From positions 372,001-436,000 of the forward strand of contig NZ_RCWH01000001.1 of assembly GCF_003668635.1 (NCBI RefSeq): a stretch of 64,000 nt of DNA, in the 5' to 3' direction. A program made the position numbers and the translations under genes. Position 1 is the first letter of the stretch. Every line of letters begins with the position of its first letter. This DNA comes from Planomicrobium sp. Y74 (lineage in GTDB: Bacteria > Bacillota > Bacilli > Bacillales_A > Planococcaceae). The notes below the pieces were generated by a model that ran no database searches, was not told the origin of the DNA, and saw nothing but the letters and a program-made list of their open reading frames with translations. This document shows positions 24,711 through 36,065 of this stretch, one piece after another.

Positions 24711-25274
24711 CTAACTAAATATCTTCTTTTGAGGTTGTTCAATATACCAATTCTCATTAAACTCAAGCTTTAATATTTCCCCTAGAAAAATTCCGAAACG
24801 GATAAAACCTTTTCCTCTAGCTGTAATAATATTTCTATCTCGGATCACTACTTCATCAGAATAATTCTGTTCCTCAAAGATGCCTAACTTTGTTCTGCCT
24901 TCCTCTGGCATTCCAACAGTAAATTTCCGGCCCTTCAAAATTCCAGCTTTTGCTAATAGAGTAGGAGAACTAGAAATTGCAGCAATGACCATATCTTTTG
25001 AAGCTGCACCCTTTATCAAATCAAGCAGTGCTTCTTCATTTATTAAATCAATAATATCCATACAGCCTGGCAGCAAAAGGCTATCGACTTCATTTAAATT
25101 AACTTCTCCTACAGTAGCGTCAGCTATACATGATAATCCCGACTCTCCTTTAATGGGGTCTTTTGTGAGACCTACAGTAACAATCGGTTTTCGTCCTTGC
25201 ATCAGTACAGACAAAGCGATACTGAGTTCGTATTCGCTGAATTCCGGATATAACAGTACAATCGTCTTTTTCAA
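24711..25274 (-). CDS. DJ-1/PfpI-family protein without usual nucleophile
   Basis: 187 residues with the flavodoxin-like DJ-1/PfpI core: KTIVLLYPEFSEYELSIAL, a middle DSLLLPGCMD, and the nucleophile elbow. The elbow reads VIAAISSSPTLLAKAGIL, with Ser where the family has Cys (AICSGP). Glu17-region and overall length fit. It may be a non-enzymatic or differently acting member. Monocistronic, with ribosome site AGGAGATG. Confidence 0.82.
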   Translation of the reverse strand: MKKTIVLLYPEFSEYELSIALSVLMQGRKPIVTVGLTKDPIKGESGLSCIADATVGEVNLNEVDSLLLPGCMDIIDLINEEALLDLIKGAASKDMVIAAISSSPTLLAKAGILKGRKFTVGMPEEGRTKLGIFEEQNYSDEVVIRDRNIITARGKGFIRFGIFLGEILKLEFNENWYIEQPQKKIFS

Positions 25275-25399
25275 AAAGGCATCTCCTCACACGTTTTCGA
25301 TTTTTTAGCAAGTTATGGAATATCAGTTCTCTAACTAATTTTAACATTTAAAATTCTTACTTCTATCAAAAATTCTGTATATGAGGAAAGTTTAAAAAA

Positions 25400-25470
25400 C
25401 CGTTTGTAAAAGTACACTTTTACGAATAAGCAGGAAGAGAACAGTTCCTTTAATCATCCTTGCCTTCCTT
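25400..25470 (-). repeat. Palindrome + hairpin element, copy 8
   Basis: CCGTTTGTAAAAGTACACTTTTACGAATAAGCAGG is the best-preserved palindrome core in the window (GTAAAAGTACACTTTTAC). The hairpin (GGAAGAGAACAG ... CCTTGCCTTCC) is weakened, and CTCATATGTTAAAC follows. Confidence 0.65.
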
Positions 25471-25544
25471 TTATTTAAGCAACTTACTACAATCCCTCAT
25501 ATGTTAAACGATCTCCGTTTAAAACAGCACTCTATTTAGTTTTT

Positions 25545-25936
25545 TAGATATGATTTTGCTTCACCAAGTCCTGCCAATCATCGAGCGGCAGGCTGTCAAC
25601 CGGACAACCATCCATTCTAATCAGGGCTAGCATTACCAATACTCTGACTGTGTAAAGGCGTTGAAACAGCAACCGATCTTCAAAAGCATGTCCCGGAAAG
25701 GGACCTGTGCCGACAACGCGGCCATGGAAAATTTCTTTGGGCTCCTGAAGCAGGAGATATATTACGGAGAAGCATTGGTAACGTACGAAGAATTAAAACA
25801 GCGGATCGAACAATACATAACCTACTACAACAACGAACGCATCAAACAAAAATTGGCCGGCATGAGTCCAGTGCAATACCGGACACATGCCAGCCAATTA
25901 GCTGCAATAAAACTCTAACTTTAACGGGTCACTACC
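25545..25936 (+). mobile_element. IS3-family transposase 3' fragment and right end
   Basis: Remains of an IS3/IS150-type element. The frame 25545-25918 encodes the last part of OrfB: HSNQG, then TAG where Trp stands in HSDQGW-type motifs, then HYQYSDCVKAL, SRKGTCADNAAMENFFGLLKQE (containing the catalytic Glu of DDE) and TYYNNERIKQKLAGMSPVQYR. The N-terminal two thirds and left end are gone. The right end is ...GGGTCA at about 25931. The open part after an internal TTG (25661) could still be translated but is not a functional transposase. Confidence 0.85.
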
Positions 25937-25956
25937 CGTTACATGAGGACAAAACA

Positions 25957-26433
25957 TCAATCCATTTGTTTACCCATTATTAAGAATCTATACTTTTCCC
26001 CTCTTATTTCATTTTCAAATTCCTCTTTTATAAGAAAACCTAATTTTTCATAAACACGGATTGCCCGTTTATTAAATTCGACAACCATCAGCTCTAAGTA
26101 GTTGTAATGAAAATGCTCTCTTCCTTGCTCTACAATTGCATTAAAGAATTCCGTACCATAACCTTCACCTGTCAATGATGGTTTCATTTGAACACTTACC
26201 GCTAAAATTTCTTCTTCATCTTCTTCATTTACATAGAAAAATTCACAGTTACCAACAATCTCATCAACTTCATTAATTATTGTAAATGCATAGTCAGAAT
26301 TAGTCGCTTTTTCGATAGCATCAATCTTTTCTTCTTGAATATCGTTATCATAAAAAGAATATATACCTTCATACTTCCAGCCTAGAAATTCCTTTGTATG
26401 TTCTTCTATTCTCGACCTTAAATAAAAATCCAA
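25957..26433 (-). CDS. GNAT acetyltransferase
   Basis: 158 residues, RimJ/RimL-like, with acetyl-CoA loop VQMKPSLTGEGYGTEFFNAI and KRAIRVYEKLGFLIKEEFE. Substrate unknown. It lies immediately after the IS fragment end; AGGGGGAAG precedes the start. A+T-rich codon use is like its neighbours. Confidence 0.88.
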   Translation of the reverse strand: MDFYLRSRIEEHTKEFLGWKYEGIYSFYDNDIQEEKIDAIEKATNSDYAFTIINEVDEIVGNCEFFYVNEEDEEEILAVSVQMKPSLTGEGYGTEFFNAIVEQGREHFHYNYLELMVVEFNKRAIRVYEKLGFLIKEEFENEIRGEKYRFLIMGKQMD

Positions 26434-26539
26434 TCTTACTTCCCCCTATTGAAACTGATTTGTATACTTTAACTTTAATCTAATATTCTTTTAATACCTA
26501 TCTAAAAATCAATTATGAATTATACTTGAGCAAAAAAGA

Positions 26540-26571
26540 GAAGGATATCAAATGTGAATTTGATATCCTTC
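26540..26571. terminator. Terminator hairpin
   Basis: GAAGGATATCAAAT pairs perfectly with ATTTGATATCCTTC around a 4-base loop, with TCTTTTTTGCTC following on the minus strand. It closes the gene at 26575-26850. It has the U-tract of the repeat family but no palindrome. Confidence 0.8.
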
Positions 26572-26574
26572 TTC

Positions 26575-26850
26575 TTAGTCCCTATTTTTTTCCTTGTTAA
26601 CAATTCTTTGAATGCTTTTATCAGATAAGAAATAAGCTGTTGATAAATCTGCATAAGTTCGCCCTTTTTGATACTCTTTATAGATTTCTCTATCTCTTTT
26701 TATTAGTCTACTTTTGGTTCCGTTTTTTTCTCCCCACGATTTTTCTTTACCTTCTATTCTTGGAATATAGAGATATTCTCCATCCGCGTATTTCTGTATC
26801 AATTTTAGAACTTCCTTAGGTAATATACTTTTTGCATTAATGTATCTCAT
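26575..26850 (-). CDS. CD3324-family small DNA-binding protein
   Basis: 91 residues: MRYINAKSILPKEVLKLIQKY, a strand LYIPRI, a basic middle (KNGTKSRLIKRDREIYKEY) and a helix-turn-helix at the end (TYADLSTAYFLSDKSIQRIV). This matches the CD3324/Mor-like small regulators. ATG 26850 has AGAAGGGGC in front; a longer frame upstream is unsupported. Target unknown. Confidence 0.8.
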   Translation of the reverse strand: MRYINAKSILPKEVLKLIQKYADGEYLYIPRIEGKEKSWGEKNGTKSRLIKRDREIYKEYQKGRTYADLSTAYFLSDKSIQRIVNKEKNRD

Positions 26851-27143
26851 GTCTTTGCCCCTTCTAGATTTTAATATAAGGTATAAGCAAAGACTCCTAT
26901 TTATAATAATTCGGAAGCTAACACTTTTCAATCAAATAGCAGTCTTTGCTATTTAATTGAAAAAATTTTTAAAGACGGATATTTACCCATTACATAACCT
27001 CCCCATCATTTTATTCTCACCCCATTATAAACTAAAAAAATATGATCCAATAGGTTATATATGTTCTAATAGGTTATATATGTTCTAATATTCTAAAAAG
27101 AATTCACCCTTACTATTCATAATTATTGAAAGAAGATTTATTT
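26851..27143. other. Divergent promoter region with short tandem repeat
   Basis: 293 bases between divergent genes. At about 27047-27092 the 19-base unit TAATAGGTTATATATGTTC occurs twice in tandem with the beginning of a third. No gene. Confidence 0.5.
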
Positions 27144-27509
27144 ATGACCTATTTTTATTACATTGCCTCCGATATCGTGATGACCATAGAAACCTATAAA
27201 GAAAATGAATTATATTTTGAAAGATCTAATGAACGGATTAAAGGATTCGACTTTCCTATCCAGCTTGAAATTGATAATGGCATTAATACAAAAGAAGAAG
27301 GAGATATTCTGCTTGAGTACATTCATAAAAAAGCGGAAAACTACAAAAGATGCACTTTTCAAGTCGCCAAGCTGGTTAATTCTAATAGAGTGCCATTCAA
27401 AGTCTTAGAGAAAAAACAAGTACTTTTACATAAACTCAAGTCTTCAGAAGAATTATTTTTGCCTGAAGGTCATTTACTTACTATCCAAAAAGTACCTCTG
27501 GTGTATTAA
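27144..27509 (+). CDS. Hypothetical protein
   Basis: 121 residues, cytosolic, mixed alpha/beta. It starts MTYFYYIASD and ends LPEGHLLTIQKVPLVY; no signal peptide, motif or family recognised. ATG 27144 is preferred over TTG six codons earlier because GAAAGAAG fits it. It lies alone on the plus strand with a repeat element after it. Confidence 0.6.
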   Translation: MTYFYYIASDIVMTIETYKENELYFERSNERIKGFDFPIQLEIDNGINTKEEGDILLEYIHKKAENYKRCTFQVAKLVNSNRVPFKVLEKKQVLLHKLKSSEELFLPEGHLLTIQKVPLVY

Positions 27510-27535
27510 AAATAAATAGATATATTTTAGTAAAA

Positions 27536-27600
27536 CCTGTGCGTAAAAGTACACTTTCACAGACAAAATAGGAAGAAGTGGGCAATCCCCCCCTTCTTAC
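27536..27600. repeat. Palindrome + terminator element, copy 9
   Basis: CTGTGCGTAAAAGTACACTTTCACAGAC, AAAATA, then GGAAGAAGTGGG / CCCCCCTTCTTAC. It lies between convergent genes 27144-27509 (+) and 27667-28191 (-), serving as terminator for the latter. CTCATATGAAAACTGC follows. Confidence 0.7.
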
Positions 27601-27666
27601 TATTTACGTTCTATTATAGAATTACTACTTATGATAGTCTCTCATATGAAAACTGCTGTCGGATTC

Positions 27667-28191
27667 TTATACTTCTTCATTCGGCACGAAAATATTTTCT
27701 AAAAAACGCTGAGCTTCTTTCGGTGACTTCAAAATAACGATTGTTTTATCTTTTGGCAAATCTTCTAGTCTCTGCAGAACAATTGGTTTTATTGATTTAG
27801 GGTAATTCCAAATCCATTTAATAAAGTTCAAATCGAACCTTTCTTCTACACCTTCTGCCATATCTGGTCTTTTTCTGTTACGGTATTGTACCATTCGTTT
27901 CAAAGCCCGATATGTACAAAGGGCACGATGAAAATCTAAGAATATGACAGTGCCTGCCGCACTTAATCGAATATCCGTGGTTCCGTTATAATTACCGTCA
28001 ATAATCCATTCTTCTTTCTTTACTAATTGGTGTTGCACTTTTCGTTGTTCTTCTTTAGAAGTTGGTTGCCAGTTCGGTTTCCAAAAAAGGGCATCTAAGT
28101 GATATACTTCTATATTCAACTTCGAACCCAGTTCACGAGCAAGAGTTGACTTACCCGATCCTCCCGATCCAATCAAAGCAATCCTTCTCAT
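27667..28191 (-). CDS. P-loop kinase of the FlaR/topology-modulation type
   Basis: 174 residues. Walker A GSGGSGKST (about 8-16), then VYHLDALFWKPNWQPT and EEWIIDGNYNGT, the signature of the adenylate-kinase-like proteins annotated as DNA topology modulation protein FlaR. It probably phosphorylates a nucleotide or small metabolite. Strong AGGAGGTG site before the ATG. Confidence 0.85.
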   Translation of the reverse strand: MRRIALIGSGGSGKSTLARELGSKLNIEVYHLDALFWKPNWQPTSKEEQRKVQHQLVKKEEWIIDGNYNGTTDIRLSAAGTVIFLDFHRALCTYRALKRMVQYRNRKRPDMAEGVEERFDLNFIKWIWNYPKSIKPIVLQRLEDLPKDKTIVILKSPKEAQRFLENIFVPNEEV

Positions 28192-28541
28192 GAAACACCT
28201 CCTTTTCTCAGACTTCGCTTTATGCTTTTACAAAAATACCAAATTAAATTAATCAGTTGCTATTTCCATTTTTATTCTCCTAAGTTTAGATACTTCCTCT
28301 TTTTTAAATATGAGATACAGAATAAAAACCCTTCGTAAAAATACACTTTTGCAAACGAAAAACGAGAGAAGATGCGTTTCGATTAGTCTCTTTTCTCGCT
28401 CTTTATTGAAACAGCTTCACGTATCCACTCCTTAAATTCCTTCCGTTTAGTTCCAGTCAGACTTTTACCGTGGACACCTATCTTAAATCTTTCCATTCCC
28501 CGAAAAAGAAATCAAAAAAATAAGGCTGGATTAACTCCGTC
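28192..28541. other. Intergenic stretch
   Basis: 350 bases without a gene. It contains the element at 28330-28400 and the promoter of the kinase gene. Confidence 0.45.
28330..28400 (-). repeat. Palindrome + terminator element, copy 10
   Basis: CCTTCGTAAAAATACACTTTTGCAAACGAAAAA, then the stem CGAGAGAAGA / TCTCTTTTCTCG. It lies downstream of the broken STM4504-like gene on the minus strand. Confidence 0.7.
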
Positions 28542-29447
28542 TTATTTCGAATACTCTTTATACGCTTCAATCAGCATTACAATATTCGTCCCACATAAAT
28601 GCAGAGCATAGTTTACAAGATGCTCCGGCACAGCTACAGGTTCTGCCCCTTGGCCGTGACCTGCAACTTTATTCCGCAAAGTCGCTAATGCCAGTAATGT
28701 AGTCTGTAAATAATCAGGTATTATCCCATTGGTTATCAGTAAAGCAACCAAATTCGAAGCATTTTCTCTACCTGTTAACCCCCACGCCTCTTTATCAGCT
28801 ATTGTTTTCATTGTACTTTCAAAAGCTTTCCCTGCATTGAGGATGGAATCACCATAATGCCCTTTTCGATAATGGTCATGTGCTTGCAAAAATTCTTCTA
28901 ATGCCCCTTTAAACTGCTGTTCTTGCAACAGAAACAGAGCTGGTTTCGTAACTTCTTCATGAAGGATTTCGGAATCCTTTTGAATTAAAATTCCATCTGT
29001 AAATTCGTAGCCAACACCATTTTCTCTAAATCGCTGATTCAATGCTTTTTGAGCATCTTCAGGATTCAAACTTAATCCATATTGTCTTTTGGAGCTACTG
29101 TCATATTGAACCGATAACTGTGGAACAGCCCTCAAAGACAATTCAATTAAATCCAATAATATGTCTATATCATCACCAAGTGCTAAATAATATTCACATT
29201 CCGCCGCCGGAGTATGACCATTACTGTGAAGTCTCTGCAATCCATGTTCCATACAAACAGCATCACGAATAGCACTAAAATTTCTAGCTGCTGCTGACGA
29301 ACTATTCCCTTTTGCGTGTTCAATTATTAACGCATACTTCTAAATATAATATATTTGTGTTCGCAATTTTTCGGGTAAATCACGGTATTCTAACACATCA
29401 TACTGGAAAGTTTTGTTTCTTCTAGAAAACATTTCGTAAGTCCGCAT
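28542..29447 (-). pseudogene. STM4504/Abi_C-type gene with early nonsense codon
   Basis: The frame from ATG 29447 (GGGGTGGAAGA upstream) to 28542 is 302 codons long with one TAG at codon 36 (29340-29342), in ...LRTQIYYI*KYALIIEHA.... The N-terminus (FSRRNK, then YDVLEYRDLPEKLRTQI) matches the STM4504/CBY_0614 type. The C-terminal 120 residues (GDSILNAGKAFESTMKTIAD, then LATLRNKVAGHGQG) resemble abortive-infection C-terminal domains. An internal ATG at 29252 could start a 236-residue product. Phage-defence function is suggested only by the Abi_C likeness. Probably W or Q to stop, or a sequencing error. Confidence 0.7.
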
Positions 29448-29865
29448 TCTTCCACCCCTTATGCTTTTATCAGTCCAGATCCATTTCTTCGATACATTCA
29501 GCTTGCTTATTAAATTCTTCTACCTCTTCTGGAGACAGCTCATGATTCTCTCTCCCAATCTTATTTACATTTTCCGAAAACACATTAACTTCATTCTCTC
29601 TATTCCTAATATTAACATTTATCAAAATTTATTGAGAGACCTAATTTATTCAAATAAGATACTATATTAACCGTTCGTAAAAGTACACATTTCCGAACGC
29701 TTTAAAACCAGCTTAAATACGGCAAAATGAGCGTTCGTAAACATGTCAAAACACTTTACGAACGTTCGCCACACATCACAGACATTTACGAACAAAAAAT
29801 GCGGCTTTTAATTACGATTGAACTCAGTTCTTTGCTATTTCCCCTCCCAACTTCTTCCCAAAAAG
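29448..29865. other. Junction between accessory block and pyr operon
   Basis: No supported gene. The right part (29670-29795) is a cluster of GTTCGTAAA/TTTACGAAC motifs. The left part is AT-rich; a 69-codon forward frame there lacks a ribosome site. Confidence 0.5.
29670..29795. repeat. Cluster of five GTTCGTAAA half-sites, copy 11
   Basis: One full but degenerate palindrome (ACCGTTCGTAAAAGTACACATTTCCGAACGC), then GCGTTCGTAAACATG, ACTTTACGAACGTTCGCC and ACATTTACGAACAAAAAATG. The last is again followed by an A6 run. This is the densest occurrence of the motif and the last one before the core genome. Confidence 0.7.
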
Positions 29866-29893
29866 AAAAAGCCGACCACATGGTCAGCCCTTC
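29866..29893 (-). terminator. pyr operon terminator
   Basis: GGGCTGACC / GGTCGGCTT hairpin with a TTTTTCTTTTT tract on the minus strand. The stem begins within the last codon and stop of pyrE. Confidence 0.8.
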
Positions 29894-30512
29894 AATGTTC
29901 CTGCCTTTAATCCTTCATGCCATTCACGCAGCATCGGCAAATCTGCCTGCTCGATTGCTCCTGTACTTGCCGCTTGTTCGACAAGGGCCGGGAAGTCGGT
30001 GAGCGTGTGGAATGTGTAGCCTGCCGCTTCGATCGCTTCGACGGATTGCGGTAAATCGTATGTAAAAATAGCGACGATGCCGAGCACTTCGAATCCTGCC
30101 TGCTGCAATCCCTGTGCAGCTTGAATCACCGAGCCGCCTTTGGAAATAAGGTCTTCTACCACGACGACTTTTTTGCCGGGTTCAACTTTGCCTTCGACCA
30201 TATTGCCTTGGCCGTGTTCTTTCGGCTTGGACCTTACGTAGACCATCGGCAACTCCAACAGATCACTGACCCAGGCCGCGTGCGGAATGCCGGCCGTTGC
30301 CGTACCTGCCACGATTTCGCATTGAGGGTAGAATTCATTGATCTTGGCAGCCAATCCTTTGGCGATTTCTTTGCGCACTTTCGGATAGGACATCGTCAGG
30401 CGGTTGTCACAGTAAATCGGTGATTTGATGCCGGATGCCCATGTGAAAGGATCCTGGGGACGCAATTCGACTGCGCCGATATCCAATAAATGCTTGGCTG
30501 TTTCCCTCTTCA

Positions 30513-30516
<4 letters not shown>
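29884..30516 (-). CDS. pyrE: Orotate phosphoribosyltransferase
   Basis: About 210 residues. Converts orotate and PRPP to OMP. Motifs: [16 protein letters not shown] near the start and the PRPP loop [14 protein letters not shown] (about 115-130). The start codon is one of ATGATG at 30516/30513; the first overlaps the pyrF stop (ATGA) and has GGAGTGG six bases upstream, the second aligns better with B. subtilis PyrE. Last gene of the operon. Confidence 0.97.
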
Positions 30517-32876
<2,360 letters not shown>

Positions 32877-32880
<4 letters not shown>

Positions 32881-35800
32881 CTGCCCGCCCCCATCTCTTC
32901 TGCAGAAAATGTCATCGATTCGATGACCCGGAGCATGGCAGCTGCTGTATCAAGTGAAGTCAGGCACGGAATGCCGTTTTCCACTGATTCCCTGCGAATG
33001 CGGAACCCATCGCGTTCCGGCTGTTTGCCCTTGGTCAGCGTGTTGATGACAATCTGTGCATCTCCGCTTTGGATAACGTCAAGCAATGTTCTGCCTTCAG
33101 CCCCGATTTTGCCGATTGGCTCAACCGCAATTCCTGCTTCTTCGAAAACCGCCGCTGTTCCGCCGGTCGCCATGATCTGGTAGCCGATTGATTTGAAGCG
33201 CTTAGCGAGACCGACCGCTTCCGTTTTATCTTTATCCGCGACCGTCAACAGCACTGTGCCGTGATCCTTAACTTCCATTCCGGCTGCCGCCAATCCTTTA
33301 TACAGCGCTTTTTCCAGCGTCGTATCCTTGCCCATGACTTCACCCGTCGATTTCATTTCAGGCCCGAGTGTAATGTCCACCCGGCGCAGCTTCGCAAATG
33401 AAAAGACCGGCACTTTTACAAAGACACCATTTACGCGAGGCGCCAGACCTGGCGTATAGCCCTGGTCGATGATGCTTTGCCCTAGAATCGCTTTAGTGGC
33501 GATATTAGCCATCGGAATCGACATGATTTTACTCATGAACGGCACCGTACGGCTCGAACGAGGATTGACTTCGATGACGAACACATCGCCTTTTGAAATG
33601 ACATACTGGATATTCAGCAAGCCGACAATATTGAAGCCTTTTGCCAGTCGGGTTGTGTAATCCACCAGTGTATCCAGCAGTTCCTGTGAAATATTCTGAG
33701 TCGGATACACCGCGATTGAATCGCCAGAATGGACGCCTGCGCGTTCGATATGTTCCATGATTCCTGGTATCAGCACATTTTCACCGTCTGAAATGGCGTC
33801 GACTTCAACTTCAATGCCTGTCAGGTAGCGGTCAACCAGCACCGGATACTCCGGGCTCGCTTCCACTGCATGCTCCATATAATGGTTCAAGTCTTTTTCG
33901 TTGTAGACAATTTCCATTGCCCTGCCGCCGAGCACATAAGATGGCCGCACCAATACCGGGTAGCCGATATTATTGGCGATGACGACCGCTTCTTCTTTTG
34001 ATACCGCCGTTTTGCCAAGTGGCTGCGGGATGCCGATTTCATTCAATGCCGCTTCGAATTTATTGCGGTTCTCAGCGCGGTCTGTATCTTCAAGCGTTGT
34101 GCCGAGAATTTTGACGCCGTTCTGTTCCAGCTTTTCAGCAAGATTGATGGCTGTCTGTCCGCCAAATTGGACCACGACGCCTTTTGGCTGTTCGAGGTCG
34201 ACGATATGCATGACATCTTCTATCGTCAAAGGTTCAAAATACAGTTTGTCGGAGATCGAGAAATCCGTACTGACCGTTTCGGGATTGTTATTGATGATAA
34301 TAGCTTCATACCCCGCTTCTTTGATGGCCCAGACGGAATGCACAGTTGCGTAATCGAATTCCACTCCCTGTCCGATGCGGATGGGACCTGAGCCCAGCAC
34401 GATGACACTTTCCTTGTCGGTGCGGATGGATTCGTTTTCGTCTTCGAAAGTGCCGTAGAAATAAGGAGTTTCCGATTCGAATTCCGCTGCACATGTATCG
34501 ACCATTTTGTAGACCGGCATCAATTTCTGTTCTTTGCGCCAGTTATAGACCTGCTGTTCAGTCGTGTTCCACAGTTTAGAGATTGTGCGGTCTGCAAAGC
34601 CCATGCGTTTCGCCTTTTTCGCCGTATCGAAATCATATGGATTTTCTGCCAGCACCTGTTCGTACTGAACGATGTTCTGGAACTTTGTCAGGAAGAACAG
34701 GTCGATTTTGCTCCAGTCGTGAATTGTTTCGATCGTCACACCACGGCGGAGTGCTTCGCCGATAAAGAACAAGCGCTCATCGCCTGCCCGGCGAATCCGT
34801 TTTTCAATCCACTCATCGCTCATGGCATCCGCATTTTTCAAGTCGAGATGGAATTGGCCGGTCTCGAGTGAACGGACCGCTTTCAGGATTGACTCTTCAA
34901 AAGTACGTCCCATTGCCATAACTTCTCCGGTCGCTTTCATTTGCGTACCCAGGTTGCGTTTTGCCGCTTCGAATTTATCAAACGGCCAGCGCGGAATTTT
35001 GGTTACGACGTAATCGAGTGCCGGTTCGAACGCTGCATATGTGCGGCCCGTCACCGGATTCATCATTTCATCAAGTGTCAATCCGACAGCAATCTTCGCC
35101 GCCAGTTTGGCGATCGGATAACCCGTCGCTTTTGATGCGAGCGCCGATGACCGGCTTACCCTAGGATTCACTTCGATGATGTAGTAATTGAAGCTGTCAG
35201 GGTCGAGTGCCAGCTGTACGTTACAGCCTCCTTCGATTTTCAACGCGCGGATGATTTTCAATGAAACATTGCGCAGCATTTGGTATTCGCGGTCGGATAA
35301 GGTCTGGCTCGGCGCTGTAACAATGGAATCTCCGGTATGGATGCCGACCGGGTCGATGTTTTCCATATTGCAGACCACAATGGCTGTGTCGTTGGCATCG
35401 CGCATCACTTCATACTCGATCTCTTTGAAACCAGCGATTGATTTTTCAAGAAGACATTGTGTCACAGGGCTGTATTTCAAGCCGCTTGAGACGATTTCCT
35501 TTAATTGTTCGTCGTTATGGCAGATCCCTCCGCCTGTTCCACCCATTGTGAAAGCGGGGCGGACGATTACCGGGTAGCCGATGCGTTCGACAAATCGTTT
35601 CGCTTCATCCAAGTTGTGGATGATATCGGAATCAGGAACCGGCTCACCAAGTTCATTCATCAAAGTACGAAACAAATCACGGTCTTCCGCTTTGTGGATT
35701 GCTTCCAGTTTCGTACCGAGAATTTCGATTCCGAGTTCATCGAGGATTCCGGATTCATCCAGTTCAATCGCCATATTAAGACCTGTTTGGCCTCCAAGCG

Positions 35801-36065
35801 TTGCAAGTACTGCGTCCGGACGTTCTTTGCGCAGTATGCGGCTGACAAATTCCAAGGTGATCGGTTCGATATACACTTTATCGGCAATTTCCGTGTCCGT
35901 CATGATGGTCGCCGGATTCGAGTTGATCAGGATGACGCGGTAGCCTTCTTCTTTAAGGGCCAGACACGCCTGTGTGCCGGCATAGTCAAATTCAGCAGCT
36001 TGTCCGATAACGATCGGACCGGACCCGATTACGAGGATACTTTGGATGTCTTGTCTTTTAGGCAT
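32877..36065 (-). CDS. carB: Carbamoyl-phosphate synthase large subunit
   Basis: 1062 residues, with the duplicated ATP-grasp halves ([22 protein letters not shown] at the start; [20 protein letters not shown] in the middle) and a C-terminal MGS-like regulatory domain ([31 protein letters not shown]). Makes carbamoyl phosphate for the pathway; the MGS domain would bind UMP/PRPP. The ATG at 36065 with AAAGGAGC is preferred over ATG 24 bases upstream. It overlaps carA by eight bases. Confidence 0.98.

Noticed and set aside
25661..25918. 85-residue intact transposase
   Set aside because: It is only the C-terminal third of an IS3 OrfB; the upstream frame is broken by TAG and the element's left part is missing.
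28542..29447. Reading the Abi_C-like gene as part of a defence island
   Set aside because: No other defence gene (restriction, BREX, toxin-antitoxin) is next to it; a broken single gene is not an island.
12000..30000. Integron-like cassette array
   Set aside because: Single-gene units with shared palindromes are reminiscent of cassettes, but no attC core (RYYYAAC/GTTRRRY with stem) and no integrase gene is seen, and the units are not all in one orientation.
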